Assembly: GCA_036250195.1 (NCBI GenBank)
Contig: JAVHZZ010000004.1
Coordinates: 163,720,869 to 163,784,868 of the forward strand
Direction: 5' to 3'
Origin: Mixophyes australis
Taxonomy: Eukaryota; Chordata; Amphibia; Anura; Limnodynastidae
Length of the DNA: 64,000 nucleotides
The notes below the pieces were generated by a model. The model saw only the letters and a list, made by a program, of their open reading frames with translations. It had not been told where the DNA came from and made no database searches. A program made the translations under genes and the position numbers. Positions 23,175 to 37,100 of the stretch are shown here, piece by piece. The first letter of the stretch is position 1. Each line of letters begins with the position of its first letter.

Positions 23175-23435
23175 GCATAAAGGAGACTATTCCTGTGTTT
23201 GTGTAGGTTTCCTCTGGGTACTCTGGTTTACTTTCACACATTAAAAACATACTGGGAAGTTAATTGGCTTCTAGCCAAATTAATTCTACTGTTAATGTAT
23301 GTATTTGTGTGGTAGGGATTGTAAGCTCCACTGGGGCCGGGATGGATCTGAACGATTAAATATTCTCTGTATAGTGCTGTGTAGACACTTTGTATTAAAG
23401 GTTTATAATTAAATAAATATATAATCATTGAATAC
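23175..23435 (+). mobile_element. SINE body and 3' tail
   Basis: Contains in order 'gtttgtgtaggtttcctctg', 'ggtactctggttt', 'aaaacatactgggaagttaa', 'ttggcttctagcc', 'gattgtaagctccactgggg', 'tattctctgtatagtgctgt' and an A/T-rich 3' end. This order matches the widespread vertebrate SINE with an L2-like tail ('ggtttcctccgggtgctccg', 'gtaagctccaatggggcagg', 'tacagcgctgcgg'). The tRNA-like head is missing or unrecognisable. It looks like the same family as 2840-2965, here in the opposite orientation. Confidence 0.75.
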
Positions 23436-23630
23436 ACTATTCACTTTCTTTTATTTAACCCCATTTTTAGAGCAACTACTACTCCTTTAAATTGTTCATA
23501 CTGTCCATTATGTGTATTACAATACTTTCTATTGGTTGCAAAATCCTCTGTCGCTTCAATGCACTAATAGGAATTTTCCGCCACTGCTTCAAACCTCTGA
23601 GCACCTGCTACCCCTCCCTGATATAGGGGA

Positions 23631-23787
23631 CAATGGGGTATGTTTACTGCACTGCAGGTTTGAAAAAGTGGAGATGTTGCCTATAGCAACCAGATTCTAA
23701 ATTTTCTAGAATGATAACTAGAATCTGACTGGCTGCTATAATATCTCCACTTTTTCAAATCCACAGTTTAGTAAATATACCCCAATG
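23631..23787. mobile_element. Palindromic 'gttgcctatagcaacca' MITE, near-complete
   Basis: A 157-bp near-perfect hairpin. Left arm 'caatggggtatgtttactgc' to 'ttgaaaaagtggagatgttg'. Right arm 'atctccactttttcaaatcc' to 'agtaaatataccccaatg'. The centre is 'cagattctaaattttctaga' and 'actagaatctg'. The truncated copy at 14333 belongs to the same family. Confidence 0.85.
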
Positions 23788-23789
23788 TG

Positions 23790-25150
23790 TCTTATAGTAT
23801 ATTTTATAGGAATATTAGGAGTGACAAAGAAGTTCTATGACAATATAAGGGCATGATGATCCAGTCAGAGGTATATGACTACAACACAGCTTTGGTACTA
23901 GAATAATATAATAATATCATATTATGACATAAATATAATATAAGAAACACATAGACTGGACCCTTTACAGCAGCTATGAATCAAAGTGGTTGCGACATCT
24001 GCAGTTATTATGGTGGTAACGCATTTACCTATATCCAAACAAAGGCATATTGTCTTGCATGATTTAACTTCTCTGAATATGTTGGCTGCCTTAGATATTT
24101 GATCCAATAAACCCCAAATGCCATGGACATCATCTAAAGAACACAATACAAGTGAAAGCACAATGAAAAACAATACCTGGAATGTTTACTAGTCCCAATA
24201 AAGGCATCTGTTATGCAACCTAAGGAAAACTCTTTAAAGGCAACTAATATAAACATAATAAATATGTTAATCAATGCTATTTGCAAGATTAAAATTTTTA
24301 CTTTTGCCTTTGACATTGCAATGAAATGATTGCACATCTTTACATATATGTAAATCACAAAAGATATTGAAGAATTAAGTGGATGTGTAACAATCACTCA
24401 GACAATAAAAAGGGGCCCAAGATCTATAAAACTGACATAAAACTGCTACAAAACATTCATGTGATGTCACTGCCCTAATGGCAAAGAAAGATACTTTATT
24501 ATGCTGTTTTAAGAATGATAATAGAATGCAAGTCTGCTACTAAACTAGAAATGAATACTGTGTCTGCTGTGTAAAAACTGGGACAGTGTGAACACTTATT
24601 TTGCTATTATATGGCAAGGTATAAAGTAACAGACTGAGGAATGCCCCTTTCTGCTCCATATGAAGCCATCGTAGTATATGGCAGGTGATCACCTATGAAT
24701 GTGTGCATTGGCCCTTATACAAATTATGATGTTTTGTTTTATATAATCTTCAGAATTGTGGTTTGCAGTTGTCATGGTAATATTGGTGGCTGTGCTAGAA
24801 ACACATCCTATTAAAGAATCCTGTACATATCTTAAACAGAATTCCTTCCTTCTGATAATTACGTTTTTTGGGATATTTATACCATGCTGTCACATGTTAC
24901 TCCTGTGTTTTTACAAATGTCTTTACTTACATACTCGCTGTGTTTTTTATTTTTGTTGCCACTGAATACAAAACAGACCAGTTCTGCTCTGTGAATTGGA
25001 TTCAACTGTAGTCATGTCACAGTACTGTGTCATATCTAAATTCTTCAAATAACTGTGCATTATTGATCGCTTTCTGCCCAGCTACATTTTGACCCCAAAG
25101 CACTGAAAACCACAGTACCCGAAGATATTTGGGAGGTCAACATGCCAGTA
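23790..25150. other. AT-rich DNA, nothing recognised
   Basis: No supported exon, RNA gene, inverted repeat or tandem array up to the element next to the giant array. Confidence 0.5.
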
Positions 25151-25154
25151 AGTA

Positions 25155-25390
25155 TATATCTAGGGCCTAAATCATCAAGACACATATATGCCGATTTTGA
25201 GCGTATCGTCCGCAAAATCACTCTACACGTGCCCAGAACCAGGAGATACATCAGTGACTGCAGTCCTGTCCACTGTGTGTTCGTACGCAAAGGACACTTA
25301 CTACAACCTACAATTTTAGGGAGCGAACTGGCTGGGGAAGGGGCGTTTTACCGTAGTCAATGTACAATAGGGGCGTGTCAATGAATCCAT
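25155..25390. mobile_element. MITE-like repeat next to the left edge of the giant array
   Basis: Starts 'gggcctaaatcatcaagaca', contains 'gccgattttgagcgtatcgt' and 'tacgcaaaggacacttacta', and ends near 'gggcgtgtcaatgaatcc'. I recall high-copy anuran repeats with this start and internal sequence. The right end is not defined by an inverted repeat. It ends about 95 bp before the first 33-bp unit. Confidence 0.5.
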
Positions 25391-26525
25391 CTCTGAGCGT
25401 CTGAATGTTACTTGTTTTACTGCCGTATCTCTCAGTGGTGATGACAGTCTTGTATGCTATATCATGTGTTTGCAATCATGAGCAAGTCTGTCCTCACTTA
25501 CTTTCATACCTCTCCCAAGTCTGCCCTCACTTACTTTCATACCACTCCCAAGTCTGCCCTCACTTACTTTCATACCTCTCCCAAGTCTGCCCTCACTTAC
25601 TTTCATACCTCTCCCAAGTCTGCCCTCACTTACTTTCATACCTCTCCCAAGTCTGCCGTCACTTACTTTCATACCTCTCCCAAGTCTGCCCTCACTTACT
25701 TTCATACCTCTCCCAAGTCTGTCCTCACTTACTTTCATACCTCTCCCAAGTCTCCTCTCACTTACTTTCATACCTCTCCCATGTATGCCCTCACTTACTT
25801 TCATACCTCTCCCAAGTCTGCCCTCACTTACTTTCATACCTCTCCCAAGTCTGTCCTCACTTACTTTCATACCTCTCCCAAGTCTGTCCTCACTTACTTT
25901 CATACCTCTCCCAAGTCTGCCCTCACTTACTTTCATACCTCTCCCAAGTCTGCCCTCACTTACTTTCATACCTCTCCCAAGTCTGCCCTCACTTACTTTC
26001 ATACCTCTCCCAAGTCTGCCCTCACTTACTTTCATACCTCTCCCAAGTCTGCCCTCACTTACTTTCATACCTCTCCCAAGTCTGCCCTCACTTACTTTCA
26101 TACCTCTCCCAAGTCTGCCCTCACTTACTTTCATACCTCTCCCAAGTCTGCCCTCACTTACTTTCATACCTCTCCCAAGTCTGCCCTCACTTACTTTCAT
26201 ACCTCTCCCAAGTCTGTCCTCACTTACTTTCATACCTCTCCCAAGTCTGTCCTCACTTACTTTCATACCTCTCCCAAGTCTGCCCTCACTTACTTTCATA
26301 CCTCTCCCAAGTCTGCCCTCACTTACTTTCATACCTCTCCCAAGTCTGTCCTCACTTACTTTCATACCTCTCCCAAGTCTGTCCTCACTTACTTTCATAC
26401 CTCACCCAAGTCTCCTCTCACTTACTTTCATACCTCTCCCAAGTCTGCCCTCACTTACTTTCATACCTCTCCCAAGTCTGCCCTCACTTACTTTCATACC
26501 TCTCCCAAGTCTGCCCTCACTTACT

Positions 26526-26700
26526 TTCATACCTCTCCCATGTATGCCCTCACTTACTTTCATACCTCTCCCAAGTCTGCCCTCACTTACTTTCATACCT
26601 CTCCCATGTATGCCCTCACTTACTTTCATACCTCTCCCAAGTCTGCCCTCACTTACTTTCATACCTCTCCCATGTATGCCCTCACTTACTTTCATACCTC
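26526..26700. repeat. 66-bp dimer block within the array
   Basis: The 'catgtatg' variant unit alternates with the standard unit: catgtatg occurs near 26539, 26605 and 26671, exactly 66 bp apart. A two-unit block has therefore been amplified locally. Confidence 0.85.
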
Positions 26701-29700
26701 ACCCAAGTCTCCTCTCACTTACTTTCATACCTCTCCCAAGTCTGCCCTCACTTACTTTCATACCTCTCCCAAGTCTGTCCTCACTTACTTTCATACCTCA
26801 CCCAAGTCTCCTCTCACTTACTTTCATACCTCTCCCAAGTCTGCCCTCACTTACTTTCATACCTCTCCCAAGTCTCCTCTCACTTACTTTCATACCTCTC
26901 CCAAGTCTGTCCTCACTTACTTTTATACCTCTCCCAAGTATGCCCTCACTTACTTTCATACCTCACCCAAGTCTCCTCTCACTTACTTTCATACCTCTCC
27001 CAAGTCTGTCCTCACTTACTTTCATACCTCACCCAAGTCTCCTCTCACTTACTTTCATACCTCTCCCAAGTCTCCTCTCACTTACTTTCATACCTCTCCC
27101 AAGTCTCCTCTCACTTACTTTCATACCACTCCCAAGTCTGTCCTCACTTACTTTCATACCTCTCCCAAGTATGCCCTCACTTACTTTCATACCTCTCCCA
27201 AGTCTGCCCTCACTTACTTTCATACCTCTCCCAAGTCTGCCCTCACTTACTTTCATACCTCTCCCAAGTCTGCCCTCACTTACTTTCATACCTCTCCCAA
27301 GTCTGCCCTCACTTACTTTCATACCTCTCCCAAGTCTCCTCTCACTTACTTTCATACCTCTCCCAAGTCTGTCCTCACTTACTTTCATACCTCTCCCAAG
27401 TATGCCCTCACTTACTTTCATACCTCTCCCAAGTCTGCCCTCACTTACTTTCATACCTCTCCCAAGTCTGCCCTCACTTACTTTCATACCTCTCCCAAGT
27501 CTGCCCTCACTTACTTTCATACCTCTCCCAAGTCTGCCCTCACTTACTTTCATACCTCTCCCAAGTCTGCCCTCACTTACTTTCATACCTCTCCCAAGTC
27601 TCCTCTCACTTACTTTCATACCTCTCCCAAGTCTGCCCTCACTTACTTTCATACCTCTCCCAAGTCTGCCCTCACTTACTTTCATACCTCTCCCAAGTCT
27701 GTCCTCACTTACTTTCATACCTCTCCCAAGTCTGCCCTCACTTACTTTCATACCTCTCCCAAGTCTGCCCTCACTTACTTTCATACCTCTCCCAAGTCTG
27801 CCCTCACTTACTTTCATACCTCTCCCAAGTCTGTCCTCACTTACTTTCATACCTCTCCCAAGTCTCCTCTCACTTACTTTCATACCTCTCCCAAGTCTGC
27901 CCTCACTTACTTTCATACCTCTCCCAAGTCTGCCCTCACTTACTTTCATACCTCTCCCAAGTCTGCCCTCACTTACTTTCATACCTCACCCAAGTCTCCT
28001 CTCACTTACTTTCATACCTCTCCCAAGTCTGCCCTCACTTACTTTCATACCTCTCCCAAGTCTGTCCTCACTTACTTTCATACCTCTCCCAAGTCTGCCC
28101 TCACTTACTTTCATACCTCTCCCAAGTCTGCCCTCACTTACTTTCATACCTCTCCCAAGTCTGCCCTCACTTACTGTCATACCTCTCCCAAGTCTGCCCT
28201 CACTTACTTTCATACCTCTCCCAAGTCTGCCCTCACTTACTTTCATACCTCTCCCAAGTCTGCCCTCACTTACTTTCATACCTCACCCAAGTCTGTCCTC
28301 ACTTACTTTCATACCTCACCCAAGTCTGCCCTCACTTACTTTCATACCTCTCCCAAGTCTGCCCTCACTTACTTTCATACCTCTCCCAAGTCTGCCCTCA
28401 CTTACTTTCATACCTCACCCAAGTCTGCCCTCACTTACTTTCATACCTCTCCCAAGTCTCCTCTCACTTACTTTCATACCTCTCCCAAGTCTGCCCTCAC
28501 TTACTTTCATACCTCTCCCAAGTCTGCCCTCACTTACTTTCATACCTCTCCCAAGTCTGCCCTCACTTACTTTCATACCTCTCCCAAGTCTGTCCTCACT
28601 TACTTTCATACCTCTCCCAAGTCTGTCCTCACTTACTTTCATACCTCACCCAAGTCTCCTCTCACTTACTTTCATACCTCTCCCAAGTCTGCCCTCACTT
28701 ACTTTCATACCTCTCCCAAGTCTGCCCTCACTTACTTTCATACCTCTCCCAAGTCTGCCCTCACTTACTTTCATACCTCACCCAAGTCTCCTCTCACTTA
28801 CTTTCATACCTCTCCCAAGTCTGCCCTCACTTACTTTCATACCTCTCCCAAGTCTGCCCTCACTTACTTTCATACCTCTCCCAAGTCTGCCCTCACTTAC
28901 TTTCATACCTCTCCCAAGTCTGCCCTCACTTACTTTCATACCTCTCCCAAGTCTGCCCTCACTTACTTTCATACCTCTCCCAAGTCTGCCCTCACTTACT
29001 TTCATACCTCACCCAAGTCTCCTCTCACTTACTTTCATACCTCTCCCAAGTCTGCCCTCACTTACTTTCATACCTCTCCCAAGTCTGCCCTCACTTACTT
29101 TCATACCTCTCCCAAGTCTGCCCTCACTTACTTTCATACCTCTCCCAAGTCTCCTCTCACTTACTTTCATACCTCTCCCAAGTCTGCCCTCACTTACTTT
29201 CATACCTCTCCCAAGTCTGTCCTCACTTACTTTCATACCTCTCCCAAGTCTGCCCTCACTTACTTTCATACCTCTCCCAAGTCTGCCCTCACTTACTTTC
29301 ATACCTCTCCCAAGTCTGCCCTCACTTACTGTCATACCTCTCCCATGTATGCCCTCACTTACTTTCATACCTCTCCCAAGTCTGCCCTCACTTACTTTCA
29401 TACCTCTCCCAAGTCTGCCCTCACTTACTTTCATACCACTCCCAAGTCTGCCCTCACTTACTTTCATACTTCTCCCAAGTCTGCCCTCACTTACTTTCAT
29501 ACCTCACCCAAGTCTGCCCTCACTTACTTTCATACCTCTCCCAAGTCTGCCCTCACTTACTTTCATACCACTCCCAAGTCTGCCCTCACTTACTTTCATA
29601 CCTCTCCCAAGTCTGCCCTCACTTACTTTCATACCTCACCCAAGTCTGCCCTCACTTACTTTCATACCTCTCCCAAGTCTGCCCTCACTTACTTTCATAC

Positions 29701-30360
29701 CTCTCCCAAGTCTGCCCTCACTTACTTTCATACCTCTCCCAAGTCTCCTCTCACTTACTTTCATACCTCTCCCAAGTCTGTCCTCACTTACTTTCATACC
29801 TCTCCCAAGTCTGTCCTCACTTACTTTCATACCTCTCCCAAGTCTGCCCTCACTTACTTTCATACCTCTCCCAAGTCTGCCCTCACTTACTTTCATACCT
29901 CTCCCAAGTCTGCCCTCACTTACTTTCATACCTCTCCCAGGTCTGCCCTCACTTACTTTCATACCTCTCCCAAGTCTGTCCTCACTTACTTTCATACCTC
30001 ACCCAAGTCTCCTCTCACTTACTTTCATACCTCTCCCAAGTCTGCCCTCACTTACTTTCATACCTCTCCCAAGTCTGCCCTCACTTACTTTCATACCTCT
30101 CCCAAGTCTGTCCTCACTTACTTTCATACCTCTCCCAAGTCTGCCCTCACTTACTTTCATACCTCTCCCATGTATGCCCTCACTTACTTTCATACCTCTC
30201 CCAAGTCTGTCCTCACTTACTTTCATACCTCACCCAAGTCTCCTCTCACTTACTTTCATACCTCTCCCAAGTCTGCCCTCACTTACTTTCATACCTCTCC
30301 CAAGTCTGCCCTCACTTACTTTCATACCTCTCCCAAGTCTGCCCTCACTTACTTTCATAC

Positions 30361-30394
30361 CTCTCCCAAGTCTGCCTCTCACTTACTTTCATAC
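30361..30394. repeat. The single 34-bp unit (register slip)
   Basis: Here 'tctgcctctcac' (30371-30382) replaces 'tctgccctcac' or 'tctcctctcac', one base longer. Everything left of it is in one 33-bp register and everything right in the next. In the longest frame the peptide repeat changes from [11 protein letters not shown] to [11 protein letters not shown] at this point. It could be a hybrid between the 'ctgcc' and 'ctcct' unit types. Confidence 0.95.
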
Positions 30395-31979
30395 CTCTCC
30401 CAAGTCTGCCCTCACTTACTTTCATACCTCTCCCAAGTCTGCCCTCACTTACTTTCATACCTCTCCCAAGTCTGCCGTCACTTACTTTCATACCTCTCCC
30501 AAGTCTGTCCTCACTTACTTTCATACCTCTCCCAAGTCTGTCCTCACTTACTTTCATACCTCTCCCAAGACTGCCCTCACTTACTTTCATACCTCTCCCA
30601 AGTCTGCCCTCACTTACTTTCATACCTCTCCCAAGTCTGCCCTCACTTACTTTCATACCTCTCCCAAGTCTGTCCTCACTTACTTTCATACCTCTCCCAA
30701 GTCTGCCCTCACTTACTTTCATACCTCTCCCAAGTCTCCTCTCACTTACTTTCATACCTCACCCAAGTCTCCTCTCACTTACTTTCATACCTCTCCCAAG
30801 TCTCCTCTCACTTACTTTCATACCTCTCCCAAGTCTGTCCTCACTTACTTTCATACCTCTCCCAATTCTGCCCTCACTTACTTTCATACCTCTCCCAAGT
30901 CTGCCCTCACTTACTTTCATACCTCTCCCAAGTCCGCCCTCACTTACTTTCATACCTCTCCCAAGTCTGTCCTCACTTACTTTCATACCTCTCCCAAGTC
31001 TGTCCTCACTTACTTTCATACCTCACCCAAGTCTCCTCTCACTTACTTTCATACCTCTCCCAAGTCTGCCCTCACTTACTTTCATACCTCTCCCAAGTCT
31101 GCCCTCACTTACTTTCATACCTCTCCCAAGTCTCCTCTCACTTACTTTCATACCTCTCCCAAGTCTGCCCTCACTTACTTTCATACCTCTCCCAAGTCTG
31201 CCCTCACTTACTTTCATACCTCTCCCAAGTCTGCCCTCACTTACTTTCATACCTCTCCCAAGTCTCCTCTCACTTACTTTCATACCTCTCCCAAGTCTGC
31301 CCTCACTTACTTTCATACCTCACCCAAGTCTGTCCTCACTTACTTTCATACCTCTCCCAAGTCTGCCCTCACTTACTTTCATACCTCTCCCAAGTCTGCC
31401 CTCACTTACTTTCATACCTCTCCCAAGTCTGCCCTCACTTACTTTCATACCTCTCCCAAGTCTCCTCTCACTTACTTTCATACCTCACCCAAGTCTCCTC
31501 TCACTTACTTTCATACCTCTCCCAAGTCTGTCCTCACTTACTTTCATACCTCTCCCAAGTCTGCCCTCACTTACTTTCATACCTCTCCCAAGTCTGTCCT
31601 CACTTACTTTCATACCTCTCCCAAGTCTGCCCTCACTTACTTTCATACCTCTCCCAAGTCTGCCCTCACTTACTTTCATACCTCACCCAAGTCTCCTCTC
31701 ACTTACTTTCATACCTCTCCCAAGTCTGCCCTCACTTACTTTCATACCTCTCCCAAGTCTGCCCTCACTTACTTTCATACCTCTCCCAAGTCTGCCCTCA
31801 CTTACTTTCATACCTCTCCCAAGTCTGTCCTCACTTACTTTCATACATCACCCAAGTCTGTCCTCACTTACTTTCATACCTCACCCAAGTCTCCTCTCAC
31901 TTACTTTCATACCTCTCCCAAGTCTGTCCTCACTTACTTTCATACCTCTCCCAAGTCTGCCCTCACTTACTTTCATACC

Positions 31980-34187
31980 TCACCCAAGTCTCCTCTCACT
32001 TACTTTCATACCTCTCCCAAGTCTGCCCTCACTTACTTTCATACCTCTCCCAAGTCTGCCCTCACTTACTTTCATACCTCTCCCAAGTCTGCCCTCACTT
32101 ACTTTCATACCTCTCCCAAGTCTCCTCTCACTTACTTTCATACCTCTCCCAAGTCTGCCCTCACTTACTTTCATACCTCACCCAAGTCTGCCCTCACTTA
32201 CTTTCATACCTCTCCCAAGTCTGCCCTCACTTACTTTCATACCTCTCCCAAGTCTCCTCTCACTTACTTTCATACCTCTCCCAAGTCTGCCCTCACTTAC
32301 TTTCATACCTCTCCCAAGTCTGCCCTCACTTACTTTCATACCTCTCCCAAGTCTGCCCTCACTTACTTTCATACCTCTCCCAAGTCTCCTCTCACTTACT
32401 TTCATACCTCTCCCAAGTCTGTCCTCACTTACTTTCATACCTCTCCCAAGTCTCCTCTCACTTACTTTCATACCTCTCCCAAGTCTGCCCTCACTTACTT
32501 TCATACCTCTCCCAAGTCTCCTCTCACTTACTTTCATACCTCTCCCAAGTCTGCCCTCACTTACTTTCATACCTCTCCCAAGTCTGCCCTCACTTACTTT
32601 CATACCTCACCCAAGTCTGTCCTCACTTACTTTCATACCTCACCCAAGTCTCCTCTCACTTACTTTCATACCTCTCCCAAGTCTGCCCTCACTTACTTTC
32701 ATACCTCTCCCAAGTCTGCCCTCACTTACTTTCATACCTCTCCCTAGTCTCCTCTCACTTACTTTCATACCTCTCCCAAGTCTCCTCTCACTTACTTTCA
32801 TACCTTTCCCAAGTCTGCCCTCACTTACTTTCATACCTCACCCAAGTCTGCCCTCACTTACTTTCATACCTCACCCAAGTCTCCTCTCACTTACTTTCAT
32901 ACCTCTCCCAAGTCTGCCCTCACTTACTTTCATACCTCTCCCAAGTCTGCCCTCACTTACTTTCATACCTCACCCAAGTCTCCTCTCACTTACTTTCATA
33001 CCTCTCCCAAGTCTGCCCTCACTTACTTTCATACCTCTCCCAAGTCTGCCCTCACTTACTTTCATACCTCTCCCAAGTCTGCCCTCACTTACTTTCATAC
33101 CTCTCCCAAGTCTGTCCTCACTTACTTTCATACATCACCCAAGTCTGTCCTCACTTACTTTCATACCTCACCCAAGTCTCCTCTCACTTACTTTCATACC
33201 TCTCCCAAGTCTGCCCTCACTTACTTTCATACCTCACCCAAGTCTCCTCTCACTTACTTTCATACCTCTCCCAAGTCTGTCCTCACTTACTTTCATACCT
33301 CTCCCAAGTCTGCCCTCACTTACTTTCATACCTCACCCAAGTCTCCTCTCACTTACTTTCATACCTCTCCCAAGTCTGCCCTCACTTACTTTCATACCTC
33401 TCCCAAGTCTGCCCTCACTTACTTTCATACCTCTCCCAAGTCTGCCCTCACTTACTTTCATACCTCTCCCAAGTCTCCTCTCACTTACTTTCATACCTCT
33501 CCCAAGTCTGCCCTCACTTACTTTCATACCTCACCCAAGTCTGCCCTCACTTACTTTCATACCTCTCCCAAGTCTGCCCTCACTTACTTTCATACCTCTC
33601 CCAAGTCTCCTCTCACTTACTTTCATACCTCTCCCAAGTCTGCCCTCACTTACTTTCATACCTCTCCCAAGTCTGCCCTCACTTACTTTCATACCTCTCC
33701 CAAGTCTGCCCTCACTTACTTTCATACCTCTCCCAAGTCTCCTCTCACTTACTTTCATACCTCTCCCAAGTCTGTCCTCACTTACTTTCATACCTCTCCC
33801 AAGTCTCCTCTCACTTACTTTCATACCTCTCCCAAGTCTGCCCTCACTTACTTTCATACCTCTCCCAAGTCTCCTCTCACTTACTTTCATACCTCTCCCA
33901 AGTCTGCCCTCACTTACTTTCATACCTCTCCCAAGTCTGCCCTCACTTACTTTCATACCTCACCCAAGTCTGTCCTCACTTACTTTCATACCTCACCCAA
34001 GTCTCCTCTCACTTACTTTCATACCTCTCCCAAGTCTGCCCTCACTTACTTTCATACCTCTCCCAAGTCTGCCCTCACTTACTTTCATACCTCTCCCTAG
34101 TCTCCTCTCACTTACTTTCATACCTCTCCCAAGTCTCCTCTCACTTACTTTCATACCTTTCCCAAGTCTGCCCTCACTTACTTTCAT
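31980..34187. repeat. Higher-order duplication, offset 1353 bp (41 units)
   Basis: The order of variant units in 31980-32834 is repeated in 33333-34187. Shared rare variants confirm it: 'ccctagtc' (T at 32745 and 34098) and 'cctttccc' next to it. Further left, the rare 'tacatcaccc' variant (31844 and 33131) is offset 1287 bp, so two units were gained or lost within the duplication. Confidence 0.9.
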
Positions 34188-37100
34188 ACCTCACCCAAGT
34201 CTGCCCTCACTTACTTTCATACCTCACCCAAGTCTCCTCTCACTTACTTTCATACCTCTCCCAAGTCTGCCCTCACTTACTTTCATACCTCTCCCAAGTA
34301 TGCCCTCACTTACTTTCATACCTCTCCCAAGTCTGCCCTCACTTACTTTCATACCTCTCCCAAGTCTGTCCTCACTTACTTTCATACCTCTCCCAAGTCT
34401 GTCCTCACTTACTTTCATACCTCTCCCAAGTCTGCCCTCACTTACTTTCATACCTCTCCCATGTATGCCCTCACTTACTTTCATACCTCTCCCAAGTCTG
34501 CCCTCACTTACTTTCATACCTCTCCCAAGTCTGCCCTCACTTACTTTCATACCTCTCCCAAGTCTGCCCTCACTTACTTTCATACCTCTCCCAAGTCTGT
34601 CCTCACTTACTTTCATACCTCTCCCAAGTCTGCCCTCACTTACTTTCATACCTCTCCCAAGTCTGCCCTCACTTACTTTCATACCTCTCCCAAGTCTGCC
34701 CTCACTTACTTTCATACCTCTCCCATGTATGCCCTCACTTACTTTCATACCTCTCCCAAGTCTGTCCTCACTTACTTTCATACCTCTCCCAAGTCTGTCC
34801 TCACTTACTTTCATACCTCACCCAAGTCTCCTCTCACTTACTTTCATACCTCTCCCAAGTCTGCCCTCACTTACTTTCATACCTCTCCCAAGTCTGCCCT
34901 CACTTACTTTCATACCTCTCCCAAGTCTCCTCTCACTTACTTTCATACCTCTCCCAAGTCTGCCCTCACTTACTTTCATACCTCTCCCAAGTCTGCCCTC
35001 ACTTACTTTCATACCTCTCCCAAGTCTGTCCTCACTTACTTTCATACCTCTCCCAAGTCTGTCCTCACTTACTTTCATACCTCTCCCAAGTCTGTCCTCA
35101 CTTACTTTCATACCTCACCCAAGTCTCCTCTCACTTACTTTCATACCTCTCCCAAGTCTGCCCTCACTTACTTTCATACCTCTCCCAAGTCTGCCCTCAC
35201 TTACTTTCATACCTCTCCCAAGTCTCCTCTCACTTACTTTCATACCTCTCCCAAGTCTGCCCTCACTTACTTTCATACCTCTCCCAAGTCTGCCCTCACT
35301 TACTTTCATACCTCTCCCAAGTCTGTCCTCACTTACTTTCATACCTCTCCCAAGTCTGCCCTCACTTACTTTCATACCTCTCCCAAGTCTGCCCTCACTT
35401 ACTTTCATACCTCTCCCAAGTCTGTCCTCACTTACTTTCATACCTCTCCCAAGTCTGCCCTCACTTACTTTCATACCTCTCCCATGTATGCCCTCACTTA
35501 CTTTCATACCACTCCCAAGTCTGCCCTCACTTACTTTCATACCTCTCCCAAGTCTGCCCTCACTTACTTTCATACCTCTCCCAAGTCTGTCCTCACTTAC
35601 TTTCATACCTCTCCCAAGTCTGCCCTCACTTACTTTCATACCACTCCCAAGTCTGCCCTCACTTACTTTCATACCACTCCCAAGTCTGTCCTCACTTACT
35701 TTCATACCTCTCCCAAGTCTGCCCTCACTTACTTTCATAGCTCTCCCAAGTCTCCTCTCACTTACTTTCATACCTCTCCCAAGTCTCCTCTCACTTACTT
35801 TCATACCTCTCCCAAGTCTCCTCTCACTTACTTTCATACCACTCCCAAGTCTGTCCTCACTTACTTTCATACCTCTCCCAAGTATGCCCTCACTTACTTT
35901 CATACCTCTCCCAAGTCTGCCCTCACTTACTTTCATACCTCTCCCAAGTCTGCCCTCACTTACTTTCATACCTCTCCCAAGTCTGCCCTCACTTACTTTC
36001 ATACCTCTCCCAAGTCTGCCCTCACTTACTTTCATACCTCTCCCAAGTCTGCCCTCACTTACTTTCATACCTCTCCCAAGTCTGCCCTCACTTACTTTCA
36101 TACCTCTCCCAAGTCTGCCCTCACTTACTTTCATACCTCTCCCAAGTCTGCCCTCACTTACTTTCATACCTCTCCCAAGTCTGCCCTCACTTACTTTCAT
36201 ACCTCTCCCAAGTCTGTCCTCACTTACTTTCATACCTCTCCCAAGTCTGCCCTCACTTACTTTCATACCTCTCCCAAGTCTGCCCTCACTTACTTTCATA
36301 CCTCTCCCAAGTCTGCCCTCACTTACTTTCATACCTCTCCCAAGTCTGTCCTCACTTACTTTCATACCTCTCCCAAGTCTGTCCTCACTTACTTTCATAC
36401 CTCACCCAAGTCTCCTCTCACTTACTTTCATACCTCTCCCAAGTCTGCCCTCACTTACTTTCATACCTCTCCCAAGTCTCCTCTCACTTACTTTCATACC
36501 TCTCCCAAGTATGTCCTCACTTACTTTCATACCTCACCCAAGTCTCCTCTCACTTACTTTCATACCTCTCCCAAGTCTGCCCTCACTTACTTTCATACCT
36601 TTCCCAAGTCTGCCCTCACTTACTTTCATACCTCACCCAAGTCTGCCCTCACTTACTTTCATACCTCTCCCAAGTCTGCCCTCACTTACTTTCATACCTC
36701 TCCCAAGTCTGCCCTCACTTACTTTCATACCTCTCCCAAGTCTGTCCTCACTTACTTTCATACCTCTCCCAAGTCTGTCCTCACTTACTTTCATACCTCT
36801 CCCAAGTCTGCCCTCACTTACTTTCATACCTCTCCCAAGTCTGCCCTCACTTACTTTCATACCTCTCCCAAGTCTGCCCTCACTTACTTTCATACCTCAC
36901 CCAAGTCTGCCCTCACTTACTTTCATACCTCTCCCAAGTCTCCTCTCACTTACTTTCATACCTCTCCCAAGTCTTCCCTCACTTACTTTCATACCACTCC
37001 CAAGTCTGCCCTCACTTACTTTCATACCTCACCCAAGTCTCCTCTCACTTACTTTCATACCTCTCCCAAGTCTGCCCTCACTTACTTTCATACCTCTCCC

